Under the pieces are notes generated by a model. The model saw nothing but the letters and a program-made list of their open reading frames with translations, was not told where the DNA came from and ran no database searches. Shown here one piece after another: positions 17,050 to 26,218 of a DNA stretch of 64,000 nt. The first letter of the stretch is position 1; each line of letters starts with the position of its first letter. The stretch comes from Haladaptatus caseinilyticus (lineage in GTDB: Archaea; Halobacteriota; Halobacteria; Halobacteriales; Haladaptataceae), in the NCBI RefSeq assembly GCF_026248685.1, contig NZ_CP111036.1, positions 806,001-870,000 on the forward strand. Reading direction: 5' to 3'. Both the position numbers and the translations under genes were made by a program.

Positions 17050-18672
17050 GTGTCCGACAGTCGTCCCTCTACCTCAGTGCTTGCATGGATGATTCCGGCC
17101 CTCCTCGCCAGCCTCGTTGTCTTCGCGGCGTACCTCGTCACTCACCCGTATCCGGCGGCGGGTGGCGGTCTGTACCTCGCGATGGCCGATGCGGTTCGCA
17201 CCCACGGCTATCAACTTCCGGCGCGGATTCCGCGATACACGACGAACGGAATCCCGTTCGCCTACCCGCCGCTCATGTTCTATGTCGCTGCGTTCGCCCG
17301 CGACTTTCTCGACAGCGGCCCGCTGACGCTCACTCGTTTCCTGCCCGGACTGGTTACCATCGCTTCCGTCGTTCCCGTTTACTTTCTCGGCCGAGAACTG
17401 TTCGACGGGCACACCGACCGAAATCGACGGGCGGCACTCGCGGCGTTCGTCGTTGCAGTGAGTCCCGCCGTGTTCAAATGGCACCTCTCGGCGGGTGGTA
17501 TCGTCCGCGCTCCGGCGTTCCTCTTCACCACGACGGGATTGTACGCCGGGATGCGGTTGTTTCGCGAAAAGCGCCTCAGGTGGGCGGTTGCGGGAGCAAC
17601 CCTGTTCGGACTCACGATCCTCACACATCCGTCATATCCCGTCTTCTTCGCCACAAGCTATCTCGTCTTTTTCGTCGTCCTCGACCGGTCGATTGCCGGT
17701 CTCTACCGCGGGATGTTCGTCGCAGCTGGCGGTCTACTTCTGGCGTTTCCGTGGTGGTGGCAGGTCATCGGCGTTCACGGACTCGACGTTTTCACGCGAA
17801 CCGCCGGGTCGCGTCTCGGAATCGGACAAGGGCTGTTCTGGTTCCCATCGAAGTTCCTCTATGCCACTCGTACGCGGTTTCTGGCCATTTGGCACGTTTT
17901 TACGCTCGTCGGAATCGTGACGCTCACCGTGCGAAAGCGATATTTCCTCCCCGCCTGGTTCGCCACAACGGTAGTCGTGTTCCCGAAGCCGCGGTTTCTC
18001 ATGCTGGTGGGCGCATTCGTCGTCTCGTCTGTCATCTTCGACTGGCTTCCAAGGGTTCAGCGTTCGATGGCAAGTTCGAGCCGGTCCGCTACCGTCGGCA
18101 GTCGCCGACTTCCGTTCGTGCTCCTCCTGATACTGCTGAGCTACGGCGTGGTGACGGGAGGGTTGTTCGCCGCGAACTACGAGCCTGTTCCCACGCGACC
18201 CCTCCACCAACTCCAACAGGACCCGTTACCGTCGTACATCGACGATGACGACATGGCAGCGATGCAGTGGGTACGGGAGCGAACACCGCCAGATGCGACG
18301 GTTCTCGTCGCTGGTGATGCCGCGGAGTGGTTTCCGGTGTTCGCCCACCGAACCGTCGTTGCCTCCCCCTGGGGGGCAGAATGGCTGCCACCCGACCGGC
18401 GAGAACGGCAGGTCTCGCTGTATCGGGAAAGTTCGACCTGTGCATCAGCGACGTGCATCGAGAGAGTTCTCACCAAAGACGATGTGTCGCCCGACTACGT
18501 CTACCTCACTCGTGAGGGCTCACGGAGTTGGATCGCTCGCGAAACGGTGACACCGACGCAGTGGGCCGAACTGCTGCGTCGGCTGAACGGGTCGTCCGGG
18601 ACGAGCGTGGTGTTTCGAAATCCGGACGTTGCGATCGTACGCGTCGGTGAGAAAGAAAAAACGGGGAGTTAG
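17050..18672 (+). CDS. Polytopic glycosyltransferase-like membrane protein
   Basis: A 540-residue protein with a GTG start at 17050 and about 10 hydrophobic segments. The first loop has GGGLYLAMADAVRTHG and later RYTTNGIPFAYPPLMFY, a layout like GT-C (PMT/GT39-like) transferases using polyprenyl-linked sugars, although the classical DD or DE pair is not clear. The last 130 residues are soluble (MQWVRERTPPDATVLVAGD), as in GT39 family members. The acceptor is unknown. The stop overlaps the opposing AOR gene by four bases (TTAG). Confidence 0.7.
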   Translation: MSDSRPSTSVLAWMIPALLASLVVFAAYLVTHPYPAAGGGLYLAMADAVRTHGYQLPARIPRYTTNGIPFAYPPLMFYVAAFARDFLDSGPLTLTRFLPGLVTIASVVPVYFLGRELFDGHTDRNRRAALAAFVVAVSPAVFKWHLSAGGIVRAPAFLFTTTGLYAGMRLFREKRLRWAVAGATLFGLTILTHPSYPVFFATSYLVFFVVLDRSIAGLYRGMFVAAGGLLLAFPWWWQVIGVHGLDVFTRTAGSRLGIGQGLFWFPSKFLYATRTRFLAIWHVFTLVGIVTLTVRKRYFLPAWFATTVVVFPKPRFLMLVGAFVVSSVIFDWLPRVQRSMASSSRSATVGSRRLPFVLLLILLSYGVVTGGLFAANYEPVPTRPLHQLQQDPLPSYIDDDDMAAMQWVRERTPPDATVLVAGDAAEWFPVFAHRTVVASPWGAEWLPPDRRERQVSLYRESSTCASATCIERVLTKDDVSPDYVYLTREGSRSWIARETVTPTQWAELLRRLNGSSGTSVVFRNPDVAIVRVGEKEKTGS

Positions 18673-20345
18673 TCGTCCGCGCTCACGACGCCCGAGTTTT
18701 CGGGAACCGTCCCATCGTCGTTCCAGCCACGTTCGACGTAATACTCCGACAGCGCATCCTCGAACTCCGGAAGGTCGTACGGGAGGGTATCATCCTCGCG
18801 GTCGAATCCACGCCGATTGTTGAAGTGACGTTCGAGTTCGACCACGGTAGCACCCATCGCCATCAGATCGTCGTACTCCGAATCGAGGAGCGTTTCGAGG
18901 CGCTCTTCGGTCATGAAGTCACGGGAGAATTTACAGACGACACCGCTGTCGAGAACCGCGTTGTGATTCTCTTTTGCCACGATGAGGGGCGGTTTGCCCT
19001 CCAATCCAGTCGGGTCAACTGCCTCGTCCTTGCCGACGAGCGGGTACTCCTTCGAGTAGAACTCGGCGTACATGTGGTCCGCACCGCGGTTTGAAACCGC
19101 GAAGGCGAGCCCCTGTCCGTTCAGGGTTCGACCGTCGTGGGCCGAAAATTCGAGCCCTTTGACCGTCCAGTCCTCCACCTCGAGTTCGTCGGCGGCACGG
19201 TGGACGCCCTCCGCAAGCAGGTCACCCTCGTCCTCGCGGTAGGCGATCTTCTCGACGAGTTCGTGGATAAGTTCGCTGTTGCCGAACTCGTCGTTCGCGG
19301 CGAGATAGGCGGAAATCACGTCACCACAGGAGATGGTGTCCATTCCCAACTCGTCGCAGAGGTCGTTCGATTTCATCACGGAGACGACGTCGTCGATTCC
19401 GGCGTTGCTGCCGAACGCCATCACCGTCTCGTACTCCGGGCCCTCGGTTTCCACGCCGGTCTCCTCGTCCTTGGTCGGGAGTTTGCAGGCGAACGCACAC
19501 TGCGAACAGGTCCCCTTCTTGTATTTTTTGTCCGATACCGCGCCGCCGCCGATGTCGCTCGCGCCGTCGAATTCCAGTTCCGAAAAGTAGCGAGTCGGGA
19601 GCGCGCCGACGTGGTTCGCGTACTCCGTCACGCTGGTCGTTCCGGCCTCCTTCATCGGATGATCGTCGGCAGTTGCAGCCTCGCGGTGTACGTCCATCTG
19701 AACCGGGTCGATGTCGAGCTCCGGTGCGGAGTCGCCATCGAAGGAGATGCATTTGACGCCCTTCGAACCCATCACGGCACCGAGACCGCCGCGACCGAAC
19801 GCGCGATGTTCGGTCGTCATGATGGACGCGAACCGAACGCGGTTTTCCCCCGCCGGGCCGGCAACGAGGAGTTGCTCGTCGCCGAGTCCGTGTTCACTGG
19901 TCATGTACTCACCGACTTCGGAGGTCGTCGCCTCGGCGAGTTCCGGGACCTCCTCGAATTCGATTCCCTCGTCCGTGACGTGAATCGCCAGTAGGTCGTC
20001 GCTCCGGCCGGTCAGTTCCACGGTGCTATAGCCGGTCGCGCCGAAGTGTCGGGAGAGAAACCCACCGGCGTTCGAGGAGAGCAATCCGCCCGTGAGCGGA
20101 GAAACACCGGTGCAGCTCATCCGCCCGGTAAAGCTCATGTTCGAAACTTGCAGTGGTCCGGTCGTGAAAAACAGACTGTTTTCCGGGGCGAACGGGGCAA
20201 CATCGAACGGAATCCTGTCGTGAGCGAGCTTCGTCCCCACGCCCCGACCTCCGACGAACGACGACAACACGTCGTCTACCTTCTCGGTGGTCGTTTTTCG
20301 GTCCCCGACATCGATGGTCAGCAGTGGACCCTCGGTATGAAGCAT
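18669..20345 (-). CDS. Aldehyde:ferredoxin oxidoreductase family protein
   Basis: A 558-residue tungsten/molybdopterin enzyme of the AOR family. Cysteines C280, C283 and C287 (CSQCAFAC) and the late cysteine in SGVVCKFSRD ligate a [4Fe-4S] cluster. GRGGLGAVMGSKGVK is a conserved pterin-binding region. The enzyme would oxidise an aldehyde to an acid and reduce ferredoxin in the cytoplasm; the true substrate is unknown. The start at 20345 was chosen over 20372 because a TATA-like TTTTTAT (20372-20378) lies about 29 bases before it. It is divergent from a DUF7344 gene. Confidence 0.92.
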   Translation of the reverse strand: MLHTEGPLLTIDVGDRKTTTEKVDDVLSSFVGGRGVGTKLAHDRIPFDVAPFAPENSLFFTTGPLQVSNMSFTGRMSCTGVSPLTGGLLSSNAGGFLSRHFGATGYSTVELTGRSDDLLAIHVTDEGIEFEEVPELAEATTSEVGEYMTSEHGLGDEQLLVAGPAGENRVRFASIMTTEHRAFGRGGLGAVMGSKGVKCISFDGDSAPELDIDPVQMDVHREAATADDHPMKEAGTTSVTEYANHVGALPTRYFSELEFDGASDIGGGAVSDKKYKKGTCSQCAFACKLPTKDEETGVETEGPEYETVMAFGSNAGIDDVVSVMKSNDLCDELGMDTISCGDVISAYLAANDEFGNSELIHELVEKIAYREDEGDLLAEGVHRAADELEVEDWTVKGLEFSAHDGRTLNGQGLAFAVSNRGADHMYAEFYSKEYPLVGKDEAVDPTGLEGKPPLIVAKENHNAVLDSGVVCKFSRDFMTEERLETLLDSEYDDLMAMGATVVELERHFNNRRGFDREDDTLPYDLPEFEDALSEYYVERGWNDDGTVPENSGVVSADD

Positions 20346-20524
20346 GACGGGAGGTTTGGAACGAGAGAGCATAAAAACACAGTTCGTGGCTCGGGAGACG
20401 GTTCTACGTCATCGTCCCTTGTTTCTGCCACAAAGGGACCTAAACAGACGAATATCTTTTTGCGGCTCTGCTGCGAAGTCAGGGTAGTGTACCGCCAGGT
20501 AGGACGGTTACAGAACTGCCGATT

Positions 20525-21061
20525 ATGACCACCGAGCCATCATCCGGAACACGGATGCTTTCACGCGACATGGCGTTCGAAATCCTCACGAACGCACGGC
20601 GTCGGTACACGCTTTCGTACCTTCGATCGCGGACAGGAGCGGTTTCTATCGGCGAACTCGCCGAAGTAGTCGCGGCGTGGGAAAACGACACCTCCATCGA
20701 ACTGGTCTCGTCCAAGGAACGAAAATCCGTCTACACTTCGTTGTATCAGACACATCTCCCGAAGATGGCGGATGCGGGGGTCATCGAATACGACAGACAG
20801 CGAGGGAACGTCCAACTCAGCGACCGGGCAAACGAACTCGACGAGTATCTTTATCCGACAGTCCAGGCTTCGAACTGGAGTACGTACTACCTCGGGTTGG
20901 CACTCGTCGGCGGTGCGGCCATCGTCTGTCGGTTAGTCGGAATGTACCCGTTCACTGAAGTCCCCATGCTCGTATACGCCGGACTGCTTCTCGGGTCGTT
21001 CGTCTTACTTTCGGCAGTCAACCTCGAACTCCTTCGACGAAACAGAAGTCGGAAGCGGTAG
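20525..21061 (+). CDS. DUF7344 winged-helix membrane protein
   Basis: A 178-residue protein. Residues about 15-115 form a winged helix of the haloarchaeal DUF7344 type (AFEILTNARRRYTLSYLR, VYTSLYQTHLPKMADAGVIEYD). Two hydrophobic helices (about 122-140 and 148-167) follow, so it looks like a membrane-tethered DNA-binding protein. It is divergent from the aldehyde oxidoreductase gene, with 179 bases between the two starts, and may regulate it. That role is inference from position only. Confidence 0.82.
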   Translation: MTTEPSSGTRMLSRDMAFEILTNARRRYTLSYLRSRTGAVSIGELAEVVAAWENDTSIELVSSKERKSVYTSLYQTHLPKMADAGVIEYDRQRGNVQLSDRANELDEYLYPTVQASNWSTYYLGLALVGGAAIVCRLVGMYPFTEVPMLVYAGLLLGSFVLLSAVNLELLRRNRSRKR

Positions 21062-21080
21062 ACGGTCCGTTTGGTTCGGG

Positions 21081-22967
21081 TTATCGTGGGTGACAGCGGT
21101 CGATAGCGTCTCGAACCGCCTCCTTACGGCCGAGGAACGTAATATGGTCACCTTGCTGAAACGTGAAGTCCTCGCTCGGCACGCGCGTCTCACCATTCCG
21201 TCCGACGAGTGCGATGAGGACCCCGTTCGGAAGGTCAGTGTCCAGTTCGGTGATGGTCTTGCCGACGAGGTCTTTCGCGGTAACCTCGATTTCCTGTACG
21301 TCTCCGCTCCGTCCGAGTTCCGTCATCCAGTTCGAGAGCGCTGGACGTTCGATGACGTTGTCGATGGCCCACGCTGTCGCGAGCGACGAGGAAATCGTTC
21401 GAACGCCCAGGTCCTCGAAGGCGTCCACGTTGTCCGGATTGTTCGCTCGGGCGATGATCGTTTCTGCATCGAATTTCGAATCGGCGAGTTGCGCAACCAG
21501 CAGGTTCACGTCGTCGTCGCCGGTCGCCGCAACGACGATTTTCGCGTTGTCGGCGCCTGCCGACCGAAGGACTTCCGTATCAGTACCGTCGCCGCGATGG
21601 ACGGTAAATCCCTTATCGCGGGCGGTTGCGATTATCGATTCGTCCTGCTCGATGAGCACGACGTTCTCTCCACGGTCTTCGAGGCGTTCGGCGAGCGCAC
21701 GGCCCACCTTGCCACCTCCGATGATGAGTACACGCATTGGGATCACGTTCAGTCGTTCCGCGATGTGTCGAGCGAAGCCAGCCTCGAACACGACGGTAAC
21801 GAGGATGACGAGAAAGACGGTTCCGATGAGGGTCGTCGCCGCAGCCCCCGAGTTTGGAATTTCCGGGGTATTCTGGAGTCGAAAGGCGAACAGCGTCGCG
21901 ACGGACGCCGGGATGATACCACGCGGACCGACGAAGCTCACGAACAGTTTTTCGCCGCGCGTGAACCGGGTTCCGGTGGTCGAAACGAACACGAGGAGGG
22001 GACGGATGAGGAACATCACTGCGAGAACGACGACCAAACCGCCGATTCCCAGCGAAAACAGATCGCTCGGCTCTAACAGTGCCGCGAGCGTAATGAACAC
22101 GAACGAGAGGACGACGAGCGTAATGTCGCCTTTGAACTCCTCGATTTTCTCCTCGTAGGGAAGGTCGGCGTTGCCCAAAATGATACCCGCCGTCGCAACG
22201 GCGGCGATACCCGCTTCCTTTGCGAAGAAGTCCGCGACGGCGTATGCGACGAGTGCCCCGGCTAGCACTAACAGACGGGAGTTCTGTGGTGCGTTTTCTC
22301 GCGAGAGGTCGACGTGACGAAGCACGTACCAGATGACGAGGGAGATCAGTAAGCCGACGATGAGTCCGGTGCCGAGTTTCGCCATGAACTCGCTCAGAAA
22401 CTCGGCGAGCGCGAACGACTCCTCACCCGTCAGGACGACGACCTCGAACATCACCACCGCGAGGATTGCCGCCGTCACGTCGTTGACGATGCCTTCCGTC
22501 TCCAGCGCCGCACCGACCCGGTCGCGAACCGCGACGACGGATAGAATCGGCGTGATGACGGTCGGTCCGGTCGCCACGAGGAGCGCGCCGATGAGGAACG
22601 ACAAGTCCCAGGCCGCACCGAGCGCGAAATGGACGACCGTGGCGGTTCCGACGAGGGAAATGGCCGCACCGACGGTGACGAGGCGAATCTGTGCGGAGGG
22701 TGCCTCGCGAAGTTTGTTCAGTTTGAGATGGAACGCGCCCTCGAAGACGATGATAGCGACGCTCAGCCCAACGATCGCCGACAGCGCGCCACCGAACGAC
22801 GTGGGGTCGAGTAATCCGACCCCGACGGGGCCGACGATGATTCCTGCGGAGAGCAGAAAAAGCACACTCGGAACGCGGAATCTGTCTGCCAGTACCTGTG
22901 CTACGACACCGACACCGATGATGGCGGCGACGATGTAAATCAACTCGGCACCTGCCCCGGAGCTCAC
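21081..22967 (-). CDS. Cation:proton antiporter with TrkA-N and TrkA-C domains
   Basis: A 628-residue CPA1/NhaP-like antiporter. About 12 helices fill residues 1-385. A Rossmann TrkA-N domain starts VLIIGGGKVGRALAERLED, and a TrkA-C (RCK_C) domain ends the protein (EVTAKDLVGKTITELD, FTFQQGDHITFLGRK). The Rossmann part probably senses NAD(H) or a nucleotide and gates Na+ or K+/H+ exchange. The start is GTG 22967, because GGAGG at 22975-22979 lies seven bases before it; the open frame extends to 23210 but lacks membrane character there. Confidence 0.9.
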   Translation of the reverse strand: MSSGAGAELIYIVAAIIGVGVVAQVLADRFRVPSVLFLLSAGIIVGPVGVGLLDPTSFGGALSAIVGLSVAIIVFEGAFHLKLNKLREAPSAQIRLVTVGAAISLVGTATVVHFALGAAWDLSFLIGALLVATGPTVITPILSVVAVRDRVGAALETEGIVNDVTAAILAVVMFEVVVLTGEESFALAEFLSEFMAKLGTGLIVGLLISLVIWYVLRHVDLSRENAPQNSRLLVLAGALVAYAVADFFAKEAGIAAVATAGIILGNADLPYEEKIEEFKGDITLVVLSFVFITLAALLEPSDLFSLGIGGLVVVLAVMFLIRPLLVFVSTTGTRFTRGEKLFVSFVGPRGIIPASVATLFAFRLQNTPEIPNSGAAATTLIGTVFLVILVTVVFEAGFARHIAERLNVIPMRVLIIGGGKVGRALAERLEDRGENVVLIEQDESIIATARDKGFTVHRGDGTDTEVLRSAGADNAKIVVAATGDDDVNLLVAQLADSKFDAETIIARANNPDNVDAFEDLGVRTISSSLATAWAIDNVIERPALSNWMTELGRSGDVQEIEVTAKDLVGKTITELDTDLPNGVLIALVGRNGETRVPSEDFTFQQGDHITFLGRKEAVRDAIDRCHPR

Positions 22968-23023
22968 GGGCGACCCTCCATGTACTGGAAATGAGTAACC
23001 CGATAGTATAAAAACGCCCGCAC

Positions 23024-24958
23024 TTAGTCGGCGTATATTGCCTCGATGTCGTCGGCAAATCGATCGAGGATGTTCCGACGCTTCTTCTTCATCGTTGGCG
23101 TGAGGAGGTCGTTTTCCTCGGTGAACTCGACCGGAACGACCCTGAACTGTTTGATTCGTTCGTACGACTCGAATCGTTGGTTCGCCGTCTCGACTTCGGC
23201 TTCGATCCACTCGCGCACCGTCTCGTTCCGACAGAGTTCATGCGTGTCGTCGGGAAGCGAGACATCCTCACGCTTCGCTCGTGAACGAACTTCGGGCTCG
23301 TTCGGCACGATGAGCGCGCTGACGAACTTCCGCCCGTCGCCCATCACCATACACTGCTCGACGATGTCGCTCGCGGCGAACGCATCTTCGATGGGACCGG
23401 GAGCGACGTTTTTGCCCGTCGAGAGCACGAGCAGCTCCTTCGCTCGCTCACGGAAGGCGATATACCCGTCGGGACGGATTTCCACGATATCGCCGGTTCG
23501 GAACCACCCATCCTCGGTAAAGGCTTCCTCGGTTGCCTCGGGCATGTTCCAGTAGCCGTCAGTGACGTTCGGACCTTTGACGAGAAGTTCACCGACGTCA
23601 CCTGCGACATCGTCGAATTCCATTCCGACCATCGATGTATCGACCGTTACATCCTGATTCAACAGCGGCGGACCGATCGTGCCGATTTTCGGTTCTTCGG
23701 GGGGATTGACGCTGATGACGGGTGACGTTTCGGTCAAGCCGTATCCTTCCAAAATTGGCAGACCCATGCCGTGATAGAGCGCACAGAGTTCGGCGGACAA
23801 GCTTCCACCGCCGCTGATGAGGAACTCCACGTTGCCGCCGAGGCCTTGCTTTACCTTGTCGAAGACGAGTTTGTCCGCGAGGATCTTTTTCGCCCGGAGA
23901 CCGACCCCCGGCGAGTCGGTCTCGTGATATTCGACACCGACGCTGGTTGCCCACTCGAATATCTTGCGTTTCGTGTCGTTCTCCTCGGCTTGCGATCGAA
24001 TCGCGTCGTAGATTCGTTCGTACACGCGTGGGACGCTGGTTCCGGTCGTCGGACGAACCGACTGGAAGTCCTCACGGAGCGTGTCGGGGCTCTCGGCATA
24101 CGCCACGGTCGCCCCGGCGGCAAACATCAGGAAGTGGCCAGCCATTCGTTCGAACACGTGTGCGAGCGGGAGGAACGAGACGGTGCTCGCGTTTTCGTCG
24201 ATGGCTGGGACGTCCTTGTCCGGGCGAGGACCGAACCGGCGGTACGACTGATTGACGTTCGAGCGGAAGTTCCAGTGCGTGAGACGGACGCCCTTCGGTC
24301 GGCCCGTCGTCCCGCTGGTGTAGATGAGCGTAGCGAGGTCGTCGGGGTCACGTGCATCGAGCCACGATTCGTACTCATCGGGGTCGAACATCGACGAACC
24401 GCGGTCGTAAACATCGGCGAGGGTGTGGAGATCGTCGCGCTCGTACTCCCGCGAGAGGGAATCCATCACGACGATGAATTCGAGGTCGAGGTCGTCTTCC
24501 GCCTCGAAGACGCGCTCCAATAGGTCCTCGTTTTCGACGACGACGCCGGTCGCTTCCGGGTCGCCGAGGAGGTACTGGACCTGCGAGACTGAGGAACTTC
24601 GATAGACGGTCGTTACAACCGCGCCAGCGGCGAGCAGGGCGAAATCGGATTGTGCCCACTCCATCCGCGTGTCGGCGAAAATGCCGATCCGGTCGTCCGC
24701 GGTAACACCGAGGTCGCGGAATCCGGCCGCGAGGTTGTGGACGATGTCTCGCATTGTAGCATACGAAAGCGTGCGAAATTCGCCGTCCGGGGCCGCCGGA
24801 AGCACGGTTTCGGTGAGCGAGCGACGGTACACCCCGCCCTTGTACTGCTGTGCTGGGCGGTTTGCGTATCGCTCGGCGCTGTCCTCGAACATCCTGGACA
24901 GCGTCGTCCGCTCGATGACCGGGTCTGTGTACTCCTGTTCTGCGTCACGCCACTCCAT
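23024..24958 (-). CDS. Long-chain acyl-CoA ligase (AMP-forming)
   Basis: A 644-residue adenylate-forming enzyme. The phosphate-binding loop is YTSGTTGRPKGV, the A5 motif is GYGLTETSPV and the A7/A8 motifs are WFRTGDIVEIRPDGYIAFRERAKE, with KNVAPGPIEDAF and a C-terminal catalytic lysine region (TPTMKKKR). It activates fatty acids to acyl-CoA. The start MEWRDAEQEYTDPV at 24958 was preferred over ATG 24985, since a TATATA at 25002-25007 would put the RNA start near 24979, after the upstream ATG. The exact substrate is not predictable. Confidence 0.93.
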   Translation of the reverse strand: MEWRDAEQEYTDPVIERTTLSRMFEDSAERYANRPAQQYKGGVYRRSLTETVLPAAPDGEFRTLSYATMRDIVHNLAAGFRDLGVTADDRIGIFADTRMEWAQSDFALLAAGAVVTTVYRSSSVSQVQYLLGDPEATGVVVENEDLLERVFEAEDDLDLEFIVVMDSLSREYERDDLHTLADVYDRGSSMFDPDEYESWLDARDPDDLATLIYTSGTTGRPKGVRLTHWNFRSNVNQSYRRFGPRPDKDVPAIDENASTVSFLPLAHVFERMAGHFLMFAAGATVAYAESPDTLREDFQSVRPTTGTSVPRVYERIYDAIRSQAEENDTKRKIFEWATSVGVEYHETDSPGVGLRAKKILADKLVFDKVKQGLGGNVEFLISGGGSLSAELCALYHGMGLPILEGYGLTETSPVISVNPPEEPKIGTIGPPLLNQDVTVDTSMVGMEFDDVAGDVGELLVKGPNVTDGYWNMPEATEEAFTEDGWFRTGDIVEIRPDGYIAFRERAKELLVLSTGKNVAPGPIEDAFAASDIVEQCMVMGDGRKFVSALIVPNEPEVRSRAKREDVSLPDDTHELCRNETVREWIEAEVETANQRFESYERIKQFRVVPVEFTEENDLLTPTMKKKRRNILDRFADDIEAIYAD

Positions 24959-25041
24959 ACCATTCCCTTCAGACCCTGGCGACATTAAGGTAGTGTAAAA
25001 CTATATAAGAGTTTATTGGTGTTTTCGCGGTTTCGGGTTCG

Positions 25042-25956
25042 TCACTCGTCTTTCCTCTGTTCGAGATAATGGAGAACTCCGCGAGTGTTCAATTCGGCTT
25101 CGGCGCGGGCCTTTCGCTCGCCCCACACGTCGTCCATTTCCTGTTCCGACACGAAGTGCTCGATAACCGCCTCGTCGTCGTCCTCGGCGGCGCGTTGCGA
25201 TTCGACCGCCGAGACCCACTGCGAGAGCACTTCGCCGTATTCGTCCATCGCCTCGTCGGAGTACGGACGCGGCCCGAAATGCGGATACAAAAGCGTCGTC
25301 GGTTCGATTTCCCGGATGGTTTCCACGTCGTCCAGACACCGGTCGAGGTCGAAATCCGACGGTGGCGAGGTTTCACGGACGCGCTCGATGCTCGGCACCC
25401 AGATACCCGCGGCGTCGGCCGTGAACACAGCGTCGTTCTCGTCGTCGTAGAAGACGACTTGGTGCGGGGCGTGTCCCGGTGCGTGGATAACGTCCAACTC
25501 GTGGCCGCAGTCGATGGCATCACCGTCGGTCAGTTCGACGACGCGCTCTTCGGGAACCGGTTTCGGTTCGACGTAGAACTCCCATTGGTCGCCGACCGCG
25601 CTCTTCGTCCCCTTGACGAGATATTTCGGGTTCACGAGGTGGCGGGCACCGATTTCGTGGATGTACACGTCCGCATTCGGACACTCCTCGGCGAGAAAGC
25701 CCGCGCCACCCGCGTGGTCGAGATGGACGTGCGTCAGCACGATCGATTCCAACTCCTCCCGCGCGATATCGAGTTCATCCAGCGCGTCGAGGATTCGCTC
25801 GTAGTTCATCCCGATGCCGGAGTCGATGAGTGCCGGCTTTTCCGTATCGAGGATGTATACCGCACCGTAAGCCTCGGTGTCGTACATTCCGGTGTCGAGG
25901 TAGTATAGGTCCGAACAGTCGCCCGTCGTGACTTCCCGAAGGTCGCCGATTGCCAT
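25042..25956 (-). CDS. MBL-fold metallo-hydrolase
   Basis: A 304-residue metallo-beta-lactamase fold protein. The metal motif is THVHLDHAGGAGF, with H in APGHAPHQ, D in FTADAAGIWVP and H in LYPHFGP. It is like the glyoxalase II group of haloarchaea with a C-terminal helical extension of about 80 acidic residues. The substrate is unknown. The open frame extends upstream to 26073, but MAIGDLREVTTGD at 25956 is the natural start. It stands alone, divergent from serS. Confidence 0.88.
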   Translation of the reverse strand: MAIGDLREVTTGDCSDLYYLDTGMYDTEAYGAVYILDTEKPALIDSGIGMNYERILDALDELDIAREELESIVLTHVHLDHAGGAGFLAEECPNADVYIHEIGARHLVNPKYLVKGTKSAVGDQWEFYVEPKPVPEERVVELTDGDAIDCGHELDVIHAPGHAPHQVVFYDDENDAVFTADAAGIWVPSIERVRETSPPSDFDLDRCLDDVETIREIEPTTLLYPHFGPRPYSDEAMDEYGEVLSQWVSAVESQRAAEDDDEAVIEHFVSEQEMDDVWGERKARAEAELNTRGVLHYLEQRKDE

Positions 25957-26218
25957 AGAAGAGTCAATGTGAGTTGCTGGCAAAAAACGATTCGCTAGCG
26001 CGGAGCACTGGAGTCGGAAGGGTCGGTTGTGGAACTTTGGTACGGAGGGTAACGGCGCAGCAACTCTCGACACGTCTGAACGACTCGGCGATGACCTTCC
26101 GATTCAACGACGGTTCAACTGACTTCGACGACCGTTCGAACGATTCTCCAAAACTCCACACCCCATAGTCGAAAGAGCGATACGGTTTTTTGCAGGCGGA
26201 CTGAAACCCGACACAGGA

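Noticed and set aside
22967-23210. Longer start for the antiporter at 23210
   Set aside because: The extra residues are basic and not membrane-like, while GTG 22967 has GGAGG seven bases upstream.
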